Positions 26,411 to 36,275 of a stretch of 64,000 bases of DNA are shown piece after piece. The position numbers and the translations under genes are program-made. Origin of the DNA: Halomonas sp. THAF5a (lineage in GTDB: Bacteria; Pseudomonadota; Gammaproteobacteria; Pseudomonadales; Halomonadaceae); the NCBI RefSeq assembly GCF_009363755.1, contig NZ_CP045417.1, positions 2,232,001 through 2,296,000 of the forward strand, written 5' to 3'. The stretch's first letter is position 1. The number at the start of each line of letters is the position of its first letter. Under the pieces are notes generated by a model. It made no database searches and had not been told where the DNA came from. It saw only the letters and a program-made list of their open reading frames with translations.

Positions 26411-26526
26411 TTCGTGGGAGCGGTGCTTGCACCGCGAATGGCGCCGACAGGCGCCCCCCCTTGCCGCGAGAGGGGAGCCCTTCGTGGGAGCGCTGCTTGC
26501 AGCGCGATTGGAGGCCGCAGGCCTCC
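26411..26526 (+). repeat. REP-like doublet (two ~45-bp palindromic units)
   Basis: Unit 1 (26411-26455) and unit 2 (26481-26526) both start TTCGTGGGAGCG and contain two hairpins each. Unit 1 has GCGGTGC-TT-GCACCGC and GGCGCC-GACA-GGCGCC; unit 2 has GCGCTGC-TT-GCAGCGC and GGAGGCC-GCA-GGCCTCC. The stems differ between units but pairing is kept. TTCGTGGGAGCG heads are typical of REP elements in pseudomonads and relatives. The pair lies in the 247-bp liuD-liuE gap. Confidence 0.75.
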
Positions 26527-26632
26527 CCTCGCTCCCCCAACCGCCACATGTGCCACAGCAACGCGCGGGCCGGCCAAGCCGCAACGCCAAGCCTCACCAT
26601 CGGCCCGACGCAAGCAAGACAGGAGATAACCC

Positions 26633-27532
26633 ATGGCTTTCCCCAAGCAGGTACGTCTGGTTGAAGTTGGCCCCCGGGACGGCCTGCAGAACGAGCCCGA
26701 GCCGATCGACACCACGACCAAGCTCGCACTGATCGACCGGCTCGGCGCCGCGGGACTTACCCACATCGAGGCGGCGAGTTTCGTCTCGCCCAAGTGGGTG
26801 CCGCAGATGGCCGACCACCGCGAGGTGATGCAGGGCCTGACGCGCCGCCAGGGCGTCACCTACTCGGCCCTCACCCCCAACCTCAAGGGGCTCGAGGCCG
26901 CGCTCGAGTGCGGCGTGGACGAGGTCGCCGTGTTCGGCGCCGCCTCCGAGGCCTTCTCGCAGAAGAACATCAACTGCTCGGTGGCGGAATCGCTCGAGCG
27001 CTTCGCCCCGGTGCTGGAGCGCGCCCGCAAGGCTAAGGTGCGGGTGCGCGGCTATGTCTCCTGCGTACTCGGCTGTCCTTATGAAGGCGAGATCGCCCCG
27101 GCCAAGGTGGCCGAGGTGTCCAAGGCACTCTATGACATGGGCTGCTACGAGGTCTCGCTCGGCGATACCATCGGCGTAGGCACCCCGCTCAAGGCCAAGC
27201 GCATGCTCGAGGCCGTGGCCCGCGACGTGCCGATGGACAAGCTCGCCGCCCACTTCCACGACACCTACGGCCAGGCGCTCGCCAACCTCTACGCCGTGCT
27301 CGAGGAAGGCGTGGCGGTGATCGACAGCTCCGTGGCCGGCCTCGGTGGCTGCCCCTACGCCAAGGGCGCCTCAGGCAACGTGGCAAGCGAAGACGTGGTC
27401 TACCTGCTTAACGGCCTCGGCATCGAGAGCGGCATCGACCTCGATGCGCTGGCCGCCACCGGCACCTGGATCACCCAGGCCATCGGGCGCCCCAACCGCT
27501 CCAAGGTGGGCGTGGCGCTCTGTGCGAAGTAA
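26633..27532 (+). CDS. liuE: hydroxymethylglutaryl-CoA lyase
   Basis: This 299-residue TIM-barrel enzyme splits HMG-CoA into acetyl-CoA and acetoacetate, the last step of leucine catabolism. The metal and catalytic residues are visible in [11 protein letters not shown] at the N-terminus. The C-terminal lyase signature [14 protein letters not shown] carries the essential cysteine. It is separated from liuABCD by the REP doublet but on the same strand; AGGAGATAACC precedes the ATG. Confidence 0.95.
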   Translation: MAFPKQVRLVEVGPRDGLQNEPEPIDTTTKLALIDRLGAAGLTHIEAASFVSPKWVPQMADHREVMQGLTRRQGVTYSALTPNLKGLEAALECGVDEVAVFGAASEAFSQKNINCSVAESLERFAPVLERARKAKVRVRGYVSCVLGCPYEGEIAPAKVAEVSKALYDMGCYEVSLGDTIGVGTPLKAKRMLEAVARDVPMDKLAAHFHDTYGQALANLYAVLEEGVAVIDSSVAGLGGCPYAKGASGNVASEDVVYLLNGLGIESGIDLDALAATGTWITQAIGRPNRSKVGVALCAK

Positions 27533-27561
27533 GCGCCCCAGACGCCGCACCCGAAGCGACA

Positions 27562-27593
27562 CCCCCGCGCCTGATGACCTCCGCGGGGATTTG
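27562..27593 (+). terminator. possible terminator after liuE
   Basis: CCCCGC and GCGGGG form a stem around a 14-nt loop, followed by the short tail ATTTG. It lies 30 bp after the liuE stop and just beyond the stop of the convergent NmrA-like gene. The T-run is weak. Confidence 0.35.
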
Positions 27594-27597
27594 CTGG

Positions 27598-28290
27598 TCA
27601 GGCGGCAGGGGCCCCGCTGTGCGCGAGCGCCGACGGCGTCCGGCACCCCACGATGGCCGGGGCCTCCTGGATCAGCGCATCGTCGGTGAGGGCCTCCACC
27701 ATGAAGCGGGCGAAGTCCACCCGGCGGGTGAGGTTGCTGGCGAGGATGGGATCGCCGACATGCCGGGACCACACCGGCAGGCCCTGGCTCTCGCCCTCCT
27801 CCAGATTGCTGCCCCGCACGACGGTCCAGCGGGTATCGCTTTCGAACACGCGCCGGCAGGCCTCGACCTGATCATCCAGGTCCGCGAAGCGGGTCAGGCG
27901 CGCTAGCCAGCCGAAGACCGCAACGACGGCCTTGAGCCTCCAGGGGTAGACGTCCTGGCCATCGCGGGAGATATGCCAGCCACAGGAAAAGACGAGGCGC
28001 GCCCCCGGCCGGGCGTGGTCGAGCACCGCCTGGGCGGTTCCTGTCGCGTACTGCTGAACGCCCCAGGGCACCAGCACCGTCAGCACACCGTCGCAGCCGG
28101 CGACCGCCGGCTTGATCACCGCCGGATCGTTCGTCGCGCCGGGCACGATCGTCATGCGCCCCTCGAAGGCGGCGAGCTTGCCCACGCTCTTCTCCCGGCA
28201 TACCCCGACCACCTCGTCACCTCGGTCGAGCGCCTGCTGCACCATGTACCGGCCGAGCTTGCCCGACGCCCCGACAATGCAGACCTTCAT
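27598..28290 (-). CDS. NAD(P)-binding NmrA/atypical SDR family protein
   Basis: This 230-residue Rossmann protein has the atypical-SDR nucleotide loop GASGKLGRYMVQQAL at residues 7-21. It then shows the usual extended-SDR order of cofactor strands (VVGVCREK, VPGATNDP). No YxxxK active site is seen at the expected place, as in NmrA-like redox sensors and isoflavone-reductase relatives. ATG at 28290 has GGGGAGGCGTGAGG upstream. It heads the minus-strand accessory stretch 27598-32863 at its downstream end. Function beyond cofactor binding is unknown. Confidence 0.75.
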   Translation of the reverse strand: MKVCIVGASGKLGRYMVQQALDRGDEVVGVCREKSVGKLAAFEGRMTIVPGATNDPAVIKPAVAGCDGVLTVLVPWGVQQYATGTAQAVLDHARPGARLVFSCGWHISRDGQDVYPWRLKAVVAVFGWLARLTRFADLDDQVEACRRVFESDTRWTVVRGSNLEEGESQGLPVWSRHVGDPILASNLTRRVDFARFMVEALTDDALIQEAPAIVGCRTPSALAHSGAPAA

Positions 28291-28361
28291 GACCTCACGC
28301 CTCCCCTCACCCGTCATGGCTCATGATGCCGCATTTTGCAGCTGCCCGCTGGACGACGGCG

Positions 28362-29000
28362 TCAGGACCGACCGGCACGCCGCAACGCCATGAGGTCACC
28401 GCCGACGATGGCGCCGAGGTGATCGGTGATCTTTTCGGCACTCCAGTCCCACCAGGCGATCTCCAGCAGCGCATCGATCGTGGCGTCATCGAAGCGCTGC
28501 TTGATGACCTGGGCCGGATTTCCTCCCACGACGCTGTACGCAGGGACGTCCTCCACCACGACGGACTTGCTCGCGATGATGGCCCCGCTGCCGATCTTCA
28601 CGCCCGGCATCAGGGTCGCCTCGTAGCCGATCCAGACGTCATGGCCGATTTCCGTATCGCCCTTGTAGGGAAGATCGCCCTCTTCGGGCGCCGCCTTTTC
28701 CCAACCGTTGCCGAAGATGAAAAACGGATAGGTGGAAAATCCTGACACCTGGTGGTTCGCGCCGTTCATGATGAACGTGACGCCCCTGGCGATCGCACAG
28801 AACTTGCCTATGACCAGCTTGTCGCCAATAAAGGGAAAGTGGTAAAGCACATTGCTCTCGAACCGCTCGGGCCCTTCCGGGTCGTCGTAGTAGGTGTAGT
28901 CGCCGACCACGATGTGGTCGGAGGTAATGTAATGCTTCAGGTAGCCGACTTGGGGAAATCCCTTCATCGGTGTTCTATCGTCAGGGCTGGGGCCTTTCAT
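28362..29000 (-). CDS. Vat-type (streptogramin A/xenobiotic) O-acetyltransferase
   Basis: This 212-residue left-handed beta-helix acetyltransferase closely follows the Vat family: DKLVIGKFCAIARGVTFIMNGANH, FPF/FxxGWEK and GDTEIGHDVWIGYEATLMPGVKIG are all in order. His83 in NGANH corresponds to the catalytic base that activates the streptogramin A hydroxyl. Vat enzymes acetylate virginiamycin-type drugs with acetyl-CoA; relatives act on chloramphenicol or other alcohols. GGGAGG stands 4 bp before ATG 29000. The neighbours are oxidoreductases and an exporter, not mobile DNA, so it appears to be a chromosomal gene. The actual substrate is unproven. Confidence 0.85.
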   Translation of the reverse strand: MKGPSPDDRTPMKGFPQVGYLKHYITSDHIVVGDYTYYDDPEGPERFESNVLYHFPFIGDKLVIGKFCAIARGVTFIMNGANHQVSGFSTYPFFIFGNGWEKAAPEEGDLPYKGDTEIGHDVWIGYEATLMPGVKIGSGAIIASKSVVVEDVPAYSVVGGNPAQVIKQRFDDATIDALLEIAWWDWSAEKITDHLGAIVGGDLMALRRAGRS

Positions 29001-29132
29001 ATTACCTCCCGTATCAACGCGACATCTACGACGCCCGGCATCCACCACGACCAGCACATCCCCCTCGCGTCATCATGGCCGACATTGCCCCGTCGAAGGC
29101 ACCTCAGGCAGCATCCTTGGTGCGCATGCCCA

Positions 29133-29438
29133 TCACGATTTCAGATAGTCATCACAGACGTACAATGTGTGGATCGTCCTTGATTGCACCAGGCACTCGC
29201 GCATTGTCTGACGAGACAACAGATACCGCTCGTCTGTCACATCCTTGTCCTTCTCCCACTGCTCACGGCTTGGCCATTGGGCGTAGCCAACCAGAACACT
29301 CGGGTTATCGGTTCTATGCAGCCTGGAGCCCAGACTGCCACAGTGCTGGTAAATCGCTTTGGTCACTTCCAGCCACGCCTCGCGAAATTCCGCTTCTTTG
29401 CCAACCTTGATCTCGAACTCATATACAGCCACGAACAT
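29133..29438 (-). CDS. antibiotic biosynthesis monooxygenase (ABM) domain protein
   Basis: This 101-residue single-domain protein has the ferredoxin-like ABM fold. It runs FVAVYEFEIKVGKEAEFREAWLEV, then GSLGSRLHRTDNP and the aromatic YAQWPSREQWE typical of the family. Such small proteins act as cofactor-free monooxygenases or as dimeric heme/quinone-related enzymes. GGAGGAAAG precedes ATG 29438. It is 132 bp upstream of the acetyltransferase gene on the same strand. Substrate unknown. Confidence 0.75.
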   Translation of the reverse strand: MFVAVYEFEIKVGKEAEFREAWLEVTKAIYQHCGSLGSRLHRTDNPSVLVGYAQWPSREQWEKDKDVTDERYLLSRQTMRECLVQSRTIHTLYVCDDYLKS

Positions 29439-29553
29439 GATCTTTCCTCCCATCGTGGTCGGTTTCCATGCCTCCAGGACGGTCAAGGCGGCTTTCTCGC
29501 CATGGGCTCCCGGCCGTCGGCCAGATCGCTGGAGGCCCATCATAGCGTGTCCA

Positions 29554-30459
29554 TCACCGCGGCAATGGAGAGGTCTGCGAGTGCGCTCCGATTGCAGGAG
29601 CAGGCCGTGATCCGCGTCGCGCCGCCCACTGCCCGAGCCACACCGAACCGAGCACGATCACCGCACCGCCGGCCTGCAACGGGCTCAGTCTCTGGTCCAG
29701 CAGCAACCAGCCGAGCGCCACGGCCGTCACCGGGCTCATCATCCCGAGCATCGAGACCGCCGCCGGCTCGATGCGGGCGACGCCGCGAAACCACAGGAAA
29801 TAGGTCACGGCGGCGCCGATCAATCCAAGGTAGCCAAGGCCGACAAGGTGGGTCGTTGTCAGAGCGGGCAGCGCGGGTTCGCCGAACCAGGCCAGCGGCA
29901 CCAGCAGCAGGCCGCCCGCCGTCAGCTGCCAGGCGGTGAAGGTCAGCGGCGAGACCGGTGGCTGCCACTTGCGGCTGAGCACCGTACCGGCCGCCATCGA
30001 CAGGGCACCGCCGAGGCCGGCCGCCACGCCGATAGGGTCCAGCTCCGCGGCGGGGGTGAGCACCAGCAGGGCGACCCCGCCGACACCGGCCATCGCCGCC
30101 ATGACCGACAGCGTCATGATCGGCGTGCCCAGCAGGCCGCGCGCCAGGATCAACACGCACAACGCCTGCAGCGCGCCCAGGGTGGCCGCCACGCCACCCG
30201 GTAGCCGATAGGCCGCCACGAACAGCAGGGTCCAGAAGATCGCGAAGTTGAAGGCGCCAAGCAGCAGCACCCTGCCCCACCACTCCCTCCCTGGCAGCCG
30301 GCGGACCAGCAACAGCAGCAGCAGACCGGCAGGCAGGGCACGCAGCACGGCCAGCGTGATCGGATAGCCCTGGGGCAAGAGCTCGCTGGTGACGATATAG
30401 GTGCTCCCCCAGACGGCGGGCGCCAGGGCAGTGAGCAGCAGGTCGGTCAAGCGGTTCAT
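29554..30459 (-). CDS. EamA/DMT family transporter (RhaT/YdcZ-like exporter)
   Basis: This 301-residue inner-membrane protein has about ten hydrophobic helices in two EamA repeats. Repeat one begins APAVWGSTYIVTSELLPQGYP and ends GGVALLVLTP. Repeat two contains LTFTAWQLTAGGLLLVPLAW and AAVSMLGMMSPVTAVALGWLLLDQRLSPLQ, the DMT signature. Relatives export amino acids, metabolites or dyes. ATG at 30459 is preferred since GAGG lies 8 bp upstream. It is 63 bp downstream of the DsbA-like gene in the lysR-wrbA-dsbA-eamA series. Confidence 0.87.
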   Translation of the reverse strand: MNRLTDLLLTALAPAVWGSTYIVTSELLPQGYPITLAVLRALPAGLLLLLLVRRLPGREWWGRVLLLGAFNFAIFWTLLFVAAYRLPGGVAATLGALQALCVLILARGLLGTPIMTLSVMAAMAGVGGVALLVLTPAAELDPIGVAAGLGGALSMAAGTVLSRKWQPPVSPLTFTAWQLTAGGLLLVPLAWFGEPALPALTTTHLVGLGYLGLIGAAVTYFLWFRGVARIEPAAVSMLGMMSPVTAVALGWLLLDQRLSPLQAGGAVIVLGSVWLGQWAARRGSRPAPAIGAHSQTSPLPR

Positions 30460-30522
30460 GGCGATGCCTCGCATCGGTCAGGGCACCGGGCTTCGGAAGG
30501 AAGATCAGCCCGGTGCGGGAAA

Positions 30523-31191
30523 TCAGGAGGTGAGCTGGTTGGCGACGATGCTCAGGTTGTCGACTAGCTGCGCGCGCAGGCTGTCCAGCGGGCCATTGAC
30601 CAGCCGCTGTCCCGTCTCGCGCACGATCACCGTCGGCACCACGCTGACCCGCCACCGCCGGGCCAGTTGTTGATCGGCCTGGACGGCATCGAGCGTCGCC
30701 GGGTCTTCCATCAGCCGCGTGAAGGCATGGGTGCCGAACCCCGCTTCCCGGGCGATGGCCCTGAGCACCTTGGGATCCGCGACGTTGCGGGCCTCGCTGA
30801 GGTGGGCGACCTGGATGGCATCGAACATCTGCCAGTGGCCCGCCTGGCCCGCCAGGTACTGCGCGGCGTGACAGGCCAGGGCACCGGGCAAGCCATGGGG
30901 ATAGTCGAAGGGAGCCCGGCGCATGCCCTCGATGTTGAAGCGCTCTGGGGCCTCACTGGCCTCCCGGCAGGCCGCCCAGTGATCGAGGATGGTCGCCTTG
31001 GCTCGGGCCATGGAGCCGAAGACCTCCACCATGCGTTCAGGGCTGTCCTGCAGGACGAAGGTGCGATGCCGGACATGCAGCTCGAACTCCTCGGCCAACC
31101 GATGCAGCCGCGGCGACAGGTTGAAGCACCAGCCGCAGACGACATCGTGAAAGAAGTCGAGGGTCAGCGAGGGGGTGGACGGAAGGCTCAT
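30523..31191 (-). CDS. DsbA-family (FrnE-like) thiol oxidoreductase
   Basis: This 222-residue thioredoxin-fold protein has an inserted helical domain. The redox motif is CGWC at residues 19-22, and the conserved cis-proline loop reads VVPTVIV near residue 190. It lacks a signal peptide, so it should be cytoplasmic, like FrnE or 2-hydroxychromene isomerase relatives that cope with oxidative stress. The start overlaps the wrbA stop by one base pair step (ATGA type), so the two are co-translated. Confidence 0.85.
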   Translation of the reverse strand: MSLPSTPSLTLDFFHDVVCGWCFNLSPRLHRLAEEFELHVRHRTFVLQDSPERMVEVFGSMARAKATILDHWAACREASEAPERFNIEGMRRAPFDYPHGLPGALACHAAQYLAGQAGHWQMFDAIQVAHLSEARNVADPKVLRAIAREAGFGTHAFTRLMEDPATLDAVQADQQLARRWRVSVVPTVIVRETGQRLVNGPLDSLRAQLVDNLSIVANQLTS

Positions 31192-31841
31192 CAGACGCCC
31201 ACCTCCTCTCCGGACGGCATAGCAAGGCGCGAGCTATCGCGACCGGCGACCAGGTGGGCGGCGATCTCGGCCACATGGCGCCCCTGGAAGCGGGCGCCGG
31301 CCAGCTCCGTGTCGCTAGGCTGGCGCGAGCCATCGCCGCCGGCCACGGTCCCCGCGCCATAGGGGGAGCCGCCGACGATCTCGTCGTGTCGCATCTGGCC
31401 CGAGAAGGTGTAGGGCAGCCCGGCGATCAGCATGCCGAAGTGCAGCAGGGGCACCTGGGTGGAGAGCACCGCCGCCTCATGGCCGCCATGCTGCGAGCCG
31501 GTGGAGGTGAAGACGGCGCCCACCTTGCCGACCAGCGCATTGCGTGCCCAGAGCCCGCCGGCCTGATCGATGAACTGCTTCATCTGCGCGGCCATGTTGC
31601 CGAAGCGCGTCGGCGTGCCGAGGATGATGGCGTCGTAGTCGGGCAGGTCTTCGACCCGGGCCTCCGGGGTATCGTCGATGACCTGGCCTGCCGCCTGGCG
31701 CACCGCCGCCGGTACCGTCTCGGGGACACGGCGGAGGTCGACCTGCACGCCGGTAAGGCTGCGGGCGCCCTCGGCTTCCGCCTCGGCGAGGGAGCGGATA
31801 TGGCCGTAGCTGGAGTAGTAGAGAACGAGAACGCGGGTCAT
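31191..31841 (-). CDS. wrbA: NAD(P)H:quinone oxidoreductase, WrbA type
   Basis: This 216-residue flavodoxin-fold protein reduces quinones by two electrons using FMN and NAD(P)H. The FMN phosphate loop [19 protein letters not shown] follows the first strand. The family segments [19 protein letters not shown] and [11 protein letters not shown] are both present. ATG at 31841 has GAGAGG upstream. It heads the wrbA-dsbA-eamA series and lies downstream of a LysR gene with a palindrome between them, which suggests LysR control in response to electrophiles. Confidence 0.92.
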   Translation of the reverse strand: MTRVLVLYYSSYGHIRSLAEAEAEGARSLTGVQVDLRRVPETVPAAVRQAAGQVIDDTPEARVEDLPDYDAIILGTPTRFGNMAAQMKQFIDQAGGLWARNALVGKVGAVFTSTGSQHGGHEAAVLSTQVPLLHFGMLIAGLPYTFSGQMRHDEIVGGSPYGAGTVAGGDGSRQPSDTELAGARFQGRHVAEIAAHLVAGRDSSRLAMPSGEEVGV

Positions 31842-31926
31842 GGTAAGCCTCTCTGTTTCGCATGGGTGACGAAACAGAGCATGAGGCCGCATGAGAGGAA
31901 GAATAAGCGGGAAAATGGCAGGACAT

Positions 31927-31945
31927 TCTTTACTCAGGGTAAAGA
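31927..31945. promoter_or_regulatory. LysR-type palindrome upstream of wrbA
   Basis: TCTTTAC (31927-31933) and GTAAAGA (31939-31945) are perfect inverted arms around TCAGG. The site lies 86-104 bp upstream of wrbA and just after the lysR stop. It contains the T-N11-A spacing of LysR-type operators. Confidence 0.45.
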
Positions 31946-31975
31946 GTGCCGAAAAGCGAGGGCACGACCTGGGGA

Positions 31976-32863
31976 TCAGCCGCCCAGCCGCTCCCTGAGG
32001 TGATCGAGGAAGGCCAGGGTCTTGGCGTCGGTACCCAGGCGCGAGGCGGTAACGGCATAGACCTGTCGGGTCGGAAGCTCGAAGGCAGGCAGCACCCGCA
32101 CCAGCTGGCCGGCCGCCTCGGCCGGGTCGGAGATGAAGTCCGGCAGGGCGCCGATGCCCTGGCCGGCGATCAGCATATCTCGCAGCATCAGGCTGCTGCC
32201 GACCTCCAGGCGCGCGGGGCAAGGCACCGAGACCGCACCGTCGGGGCCTTGTAGCGCCCAGTGATGGGCATCGTCTGCCAACAGGTAGCTCACCGCCTCA
32301 TGCTCGGCGAGTGCCTCCGGCCCCCGCGGGGTGCCGTGGGCCGCCAGGTAGGCCGGGCTGGCGAACAGTCGCTGGTGCACCGGTGCGATGCGCCGGGCGA
32401 TGAGGCTCGAGTCCGGCAGGGTGGCGCGCACCCGGATCGACAGGTCGAAGCCGCCCTCGACCATGTCGATCACGCGATCCTCCAGGGCCAGCGACACCTC
32501 GACCTCCGGATAGCGCTCCATGAAGCCGGGCAGCAGCGGCGACAGCACCATCAGGCCGAAGGACTGAGGCGCATTGATCCGCAGCCGTCCCCGCACGCGG
32601 TCGGTATGCGCGCGCACCCTTTCCTCGACCTGGTCGACCTCCGCGAGCAGGCGACGACTCTCCTCGTAGTAGAGGCGACCCTGCTCGGTCAGGGACATTC
32701 TGCGGGTGGTGCGCGTGAGCAGCGTGCAGCCCAGGTGCCGTTCCAGGCGCTTGGTGTCACGGCTCAAGAGCCCGGGAGAAATGCCGAGATCCTCCGCCGC
32801 CCTGGCGAAGCTGCCACGCTCCACGATGCGGCAGAAGGCCCTCATGACCGCCAGTCTGTCCAA
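31976..32863 (-). CDS. LysR-family transcriptional regulator
   Basis: This 295-residue regulator has the winged helix-turn-helix at residues 1-60 ([27 protein letters not shown]) and a two-lobed effector domain ([15 protein letters not shown] onward) of the CrgA/YhaJ type. The frame has no ATG at the right place: the first is six codons inside the HTH domain. TTG at 32863, with GGAG 7 bp upstream, gives the standard LysR start [10 protein letters not shown]. It precedes wrbA on the same strand, so it probably controls that series and itself. Confidence 0.85.
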   Translation of the reverse strand: MDRLAVMRAFCRIVERGSFARAAEDLGISPGLLSRDTKRLERHLGCTLLTRTTRRMSLTEQGRLYYEESRRLLAEVDQVEERVRAHTDRVRGRLRINAPQSFGLMVLSPLLPGFMERYPEVEVSLALEDRVIDMVEGGFDLSIRVRATLPDSSLIARRIAPVHQRLFASPAYLAAHGTPRGPEALAEHEAVSYLLADDAHHWALQGPDGAVSVPCPARLEVGSSLMLRDMLIAGQGIGALPDFISDPAEAAGQLVRVLPAFELPTRQVYAVTASRLGTDAKTLAFLDHLRERLGG

Positions 32864-33090
32864 GGTGTGACTCCGTGCGTTCGCGTGGGGAGAATCCCCG
32901 TCATCCTTGCCAGAAAAGCCGTGATGGAGGGGCGCTGGACTCCGCCAGGCGATCGTCGCAGAAGCCACCACACCCCGCAACGCTGACGCCGCCCCGTGAA
33001 CGCTTCGACACGGATCGAGCGGCAAGCGGCGCCAATCGCACCACATGAAGACACGGCCATTCCCGAGCCGCCCTGCCCTGGCGCGAGCCC

Positions 33091-35004
<1,914 letters not shown>

Positions 35005-35148
35005 GGCGGCAGTCCGGTGGTAGGGAGGGAGCTCGACGGTCTCGAGCCTCGTGGAGAATCGCCAAGCGAGGACCCGGCCGGCATTCGGGGATGCAGGACA
35101 CCCCTTCGCGGAACGGCCGGGCGATGGCGCCTTCCAGGCCGGCGTCGG

Positions 35149-36057
35149 CTACTGCAATTCGAACGCCACCGGCCGCAGCGGCTCGGGTGCCGGGTCGCCC
35201 AGCGCCTCGGCCACGCTGATCTCGTGCACCCGGCAGATGGCGTCCAGCGGCAGGTCATTGGCCTCCCGGCCGAAGGGGAATTCCAGCTGCTCAGAGAGAC
35301 GGTCGAGCCCGAAGAAGGTATAGGCGACGATGGCGGTGAACACCGGGGTGAACCAGCCGGCGCCCGCCACCAGTCCGAAGGGCAGCAGATAGCAGTAGAC
35401 GTAGGCGGTGCGATGCGCGAGCAGCGTGTAGGCGAACGGCAGCGGCGTCTGGGCGATGCGTTCCGAGGCGGCCTGGATGCCGGCCATGCCGTGCAGGTGC
35501 TGGTCGAGCGCCGCCGCGGCCACCGAGTCGATCTCGCCTTCCCGGCGCGCCTCGGCCACCACGTCGCCGGCCCGCTGCAGCATGAGGGCCGCGGGATTGC
35601 GGGTGGCCAGCGCCTGGTCGATCAGGACCGTGGACAGCGAGGCCGGCAGGTCCGCACGCACGTCCTCCCCGCGCAGCTGCCCACGCAAGAGATGCGCATG
35701 GCCCAGGGCGCGCATCATCAGCTCACGGCGACGCGCCGCGTCGAGGTGAATGCCGCCGGCCCGGGCCAGGCTGCGCATCTCGTAGACCATGCGCCCCCAC
35801 TGCCGACGAGCCTCCCACCAGCGGTTGTAGGTCGCGGTGTTGCGCACGCTCAACAGGATCGACAGCGCGATCCCCATGAGGGTAAAGGGCAGCAGCGTGT
35901 ACTCGACGATGCCATCCAGGTAGTGATGGCGGGAGACCCAGGTGACCACCGCGGCGAAGAGCCCGGCCAGCAGGATGTGGGGGAGGATATGGGGCACGAC
36001 CGAGCCCTTCCAGGCCAGCATCAGCCTGAGCGCACCGGGGCGATCACGAACGATCAC
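35149..36057 (-). CDS. bestrophin-family anion channel
   Basis: This 302-residue protein begins VIVRDRPGALRLMLAWKGSV, typical of bacterial bestrophins (RFP-TM family). It also has SVRNTATYNRWWEARRQWG, the conserved channel-neck NxAxxRWWEAR region, and FGLDRLSEQLEFPFG near the C-terminus. Bestrophins form pentameric anion or cation channels; some photosynthetic ones conduct bicarbonate. GTG at 36057 is the natural start, matching the family N-terminus, with GGAG 10 bp upstream. It lies 218 bp downstream of dabA on the same strand. Confidence 0.88.
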   Translation of the reverse strand: MIVRDRPGALRLMLAWKGSVVPHILPHILLAGLFAAVVTWVSRHHYLDGIVEYTLLPFTLMGIALSILLSVRNTATYNRWWEARRQWGRMVYEMRSLARAGGIHLDAARRRELMMRALGHAHLLRGQLRGEDVRADLPASLSTVLIDQALATRNPAALMLQRAGDVVAEARREGEIDSVAAAALDQHLHGMAGIQAASERIAQTPLPFAYTLLAHRTAYVYCYLLPFGLVAGAGWFTPVFTAIVAYTFFGLDRLSEQLEFPFGREANDLPLDAICRVHEISVAEALGDPAPEPLRPVAFELQ

Positions 36058-36275
36058 GACACAACGACTCCGAACGGCGAAAGCGGCGATGGTGTCACAG
36101 CGCCCCGCCGGAGGAAAGCCGGCCCGCTTGGCCCCGCTCCCGGCGCGCGAAGGCCGGCCTCCACCGCCGGCGTCGGGAACGCGCCTTGCCCGGCAGCGAC
36201 GCCGCCCCCGGCCGGAGGAGCGGCGCGGGGGCGGCCTGACGTGCGTTCGTGTCGGGAGAAGGCGGAGGGCGGGCC

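Noticed and set aside
26411-26526. Repeated units as a CRISPR array
   Set aside because: Only two units, each with internal hairpins and different stems, and no cas genes; REP-type fits better.
28362-29000. Vat gene as part of an acquired resistance cassette
   Set aside because: No integrase, insertion sequence, attC site or composition change is visible around it.
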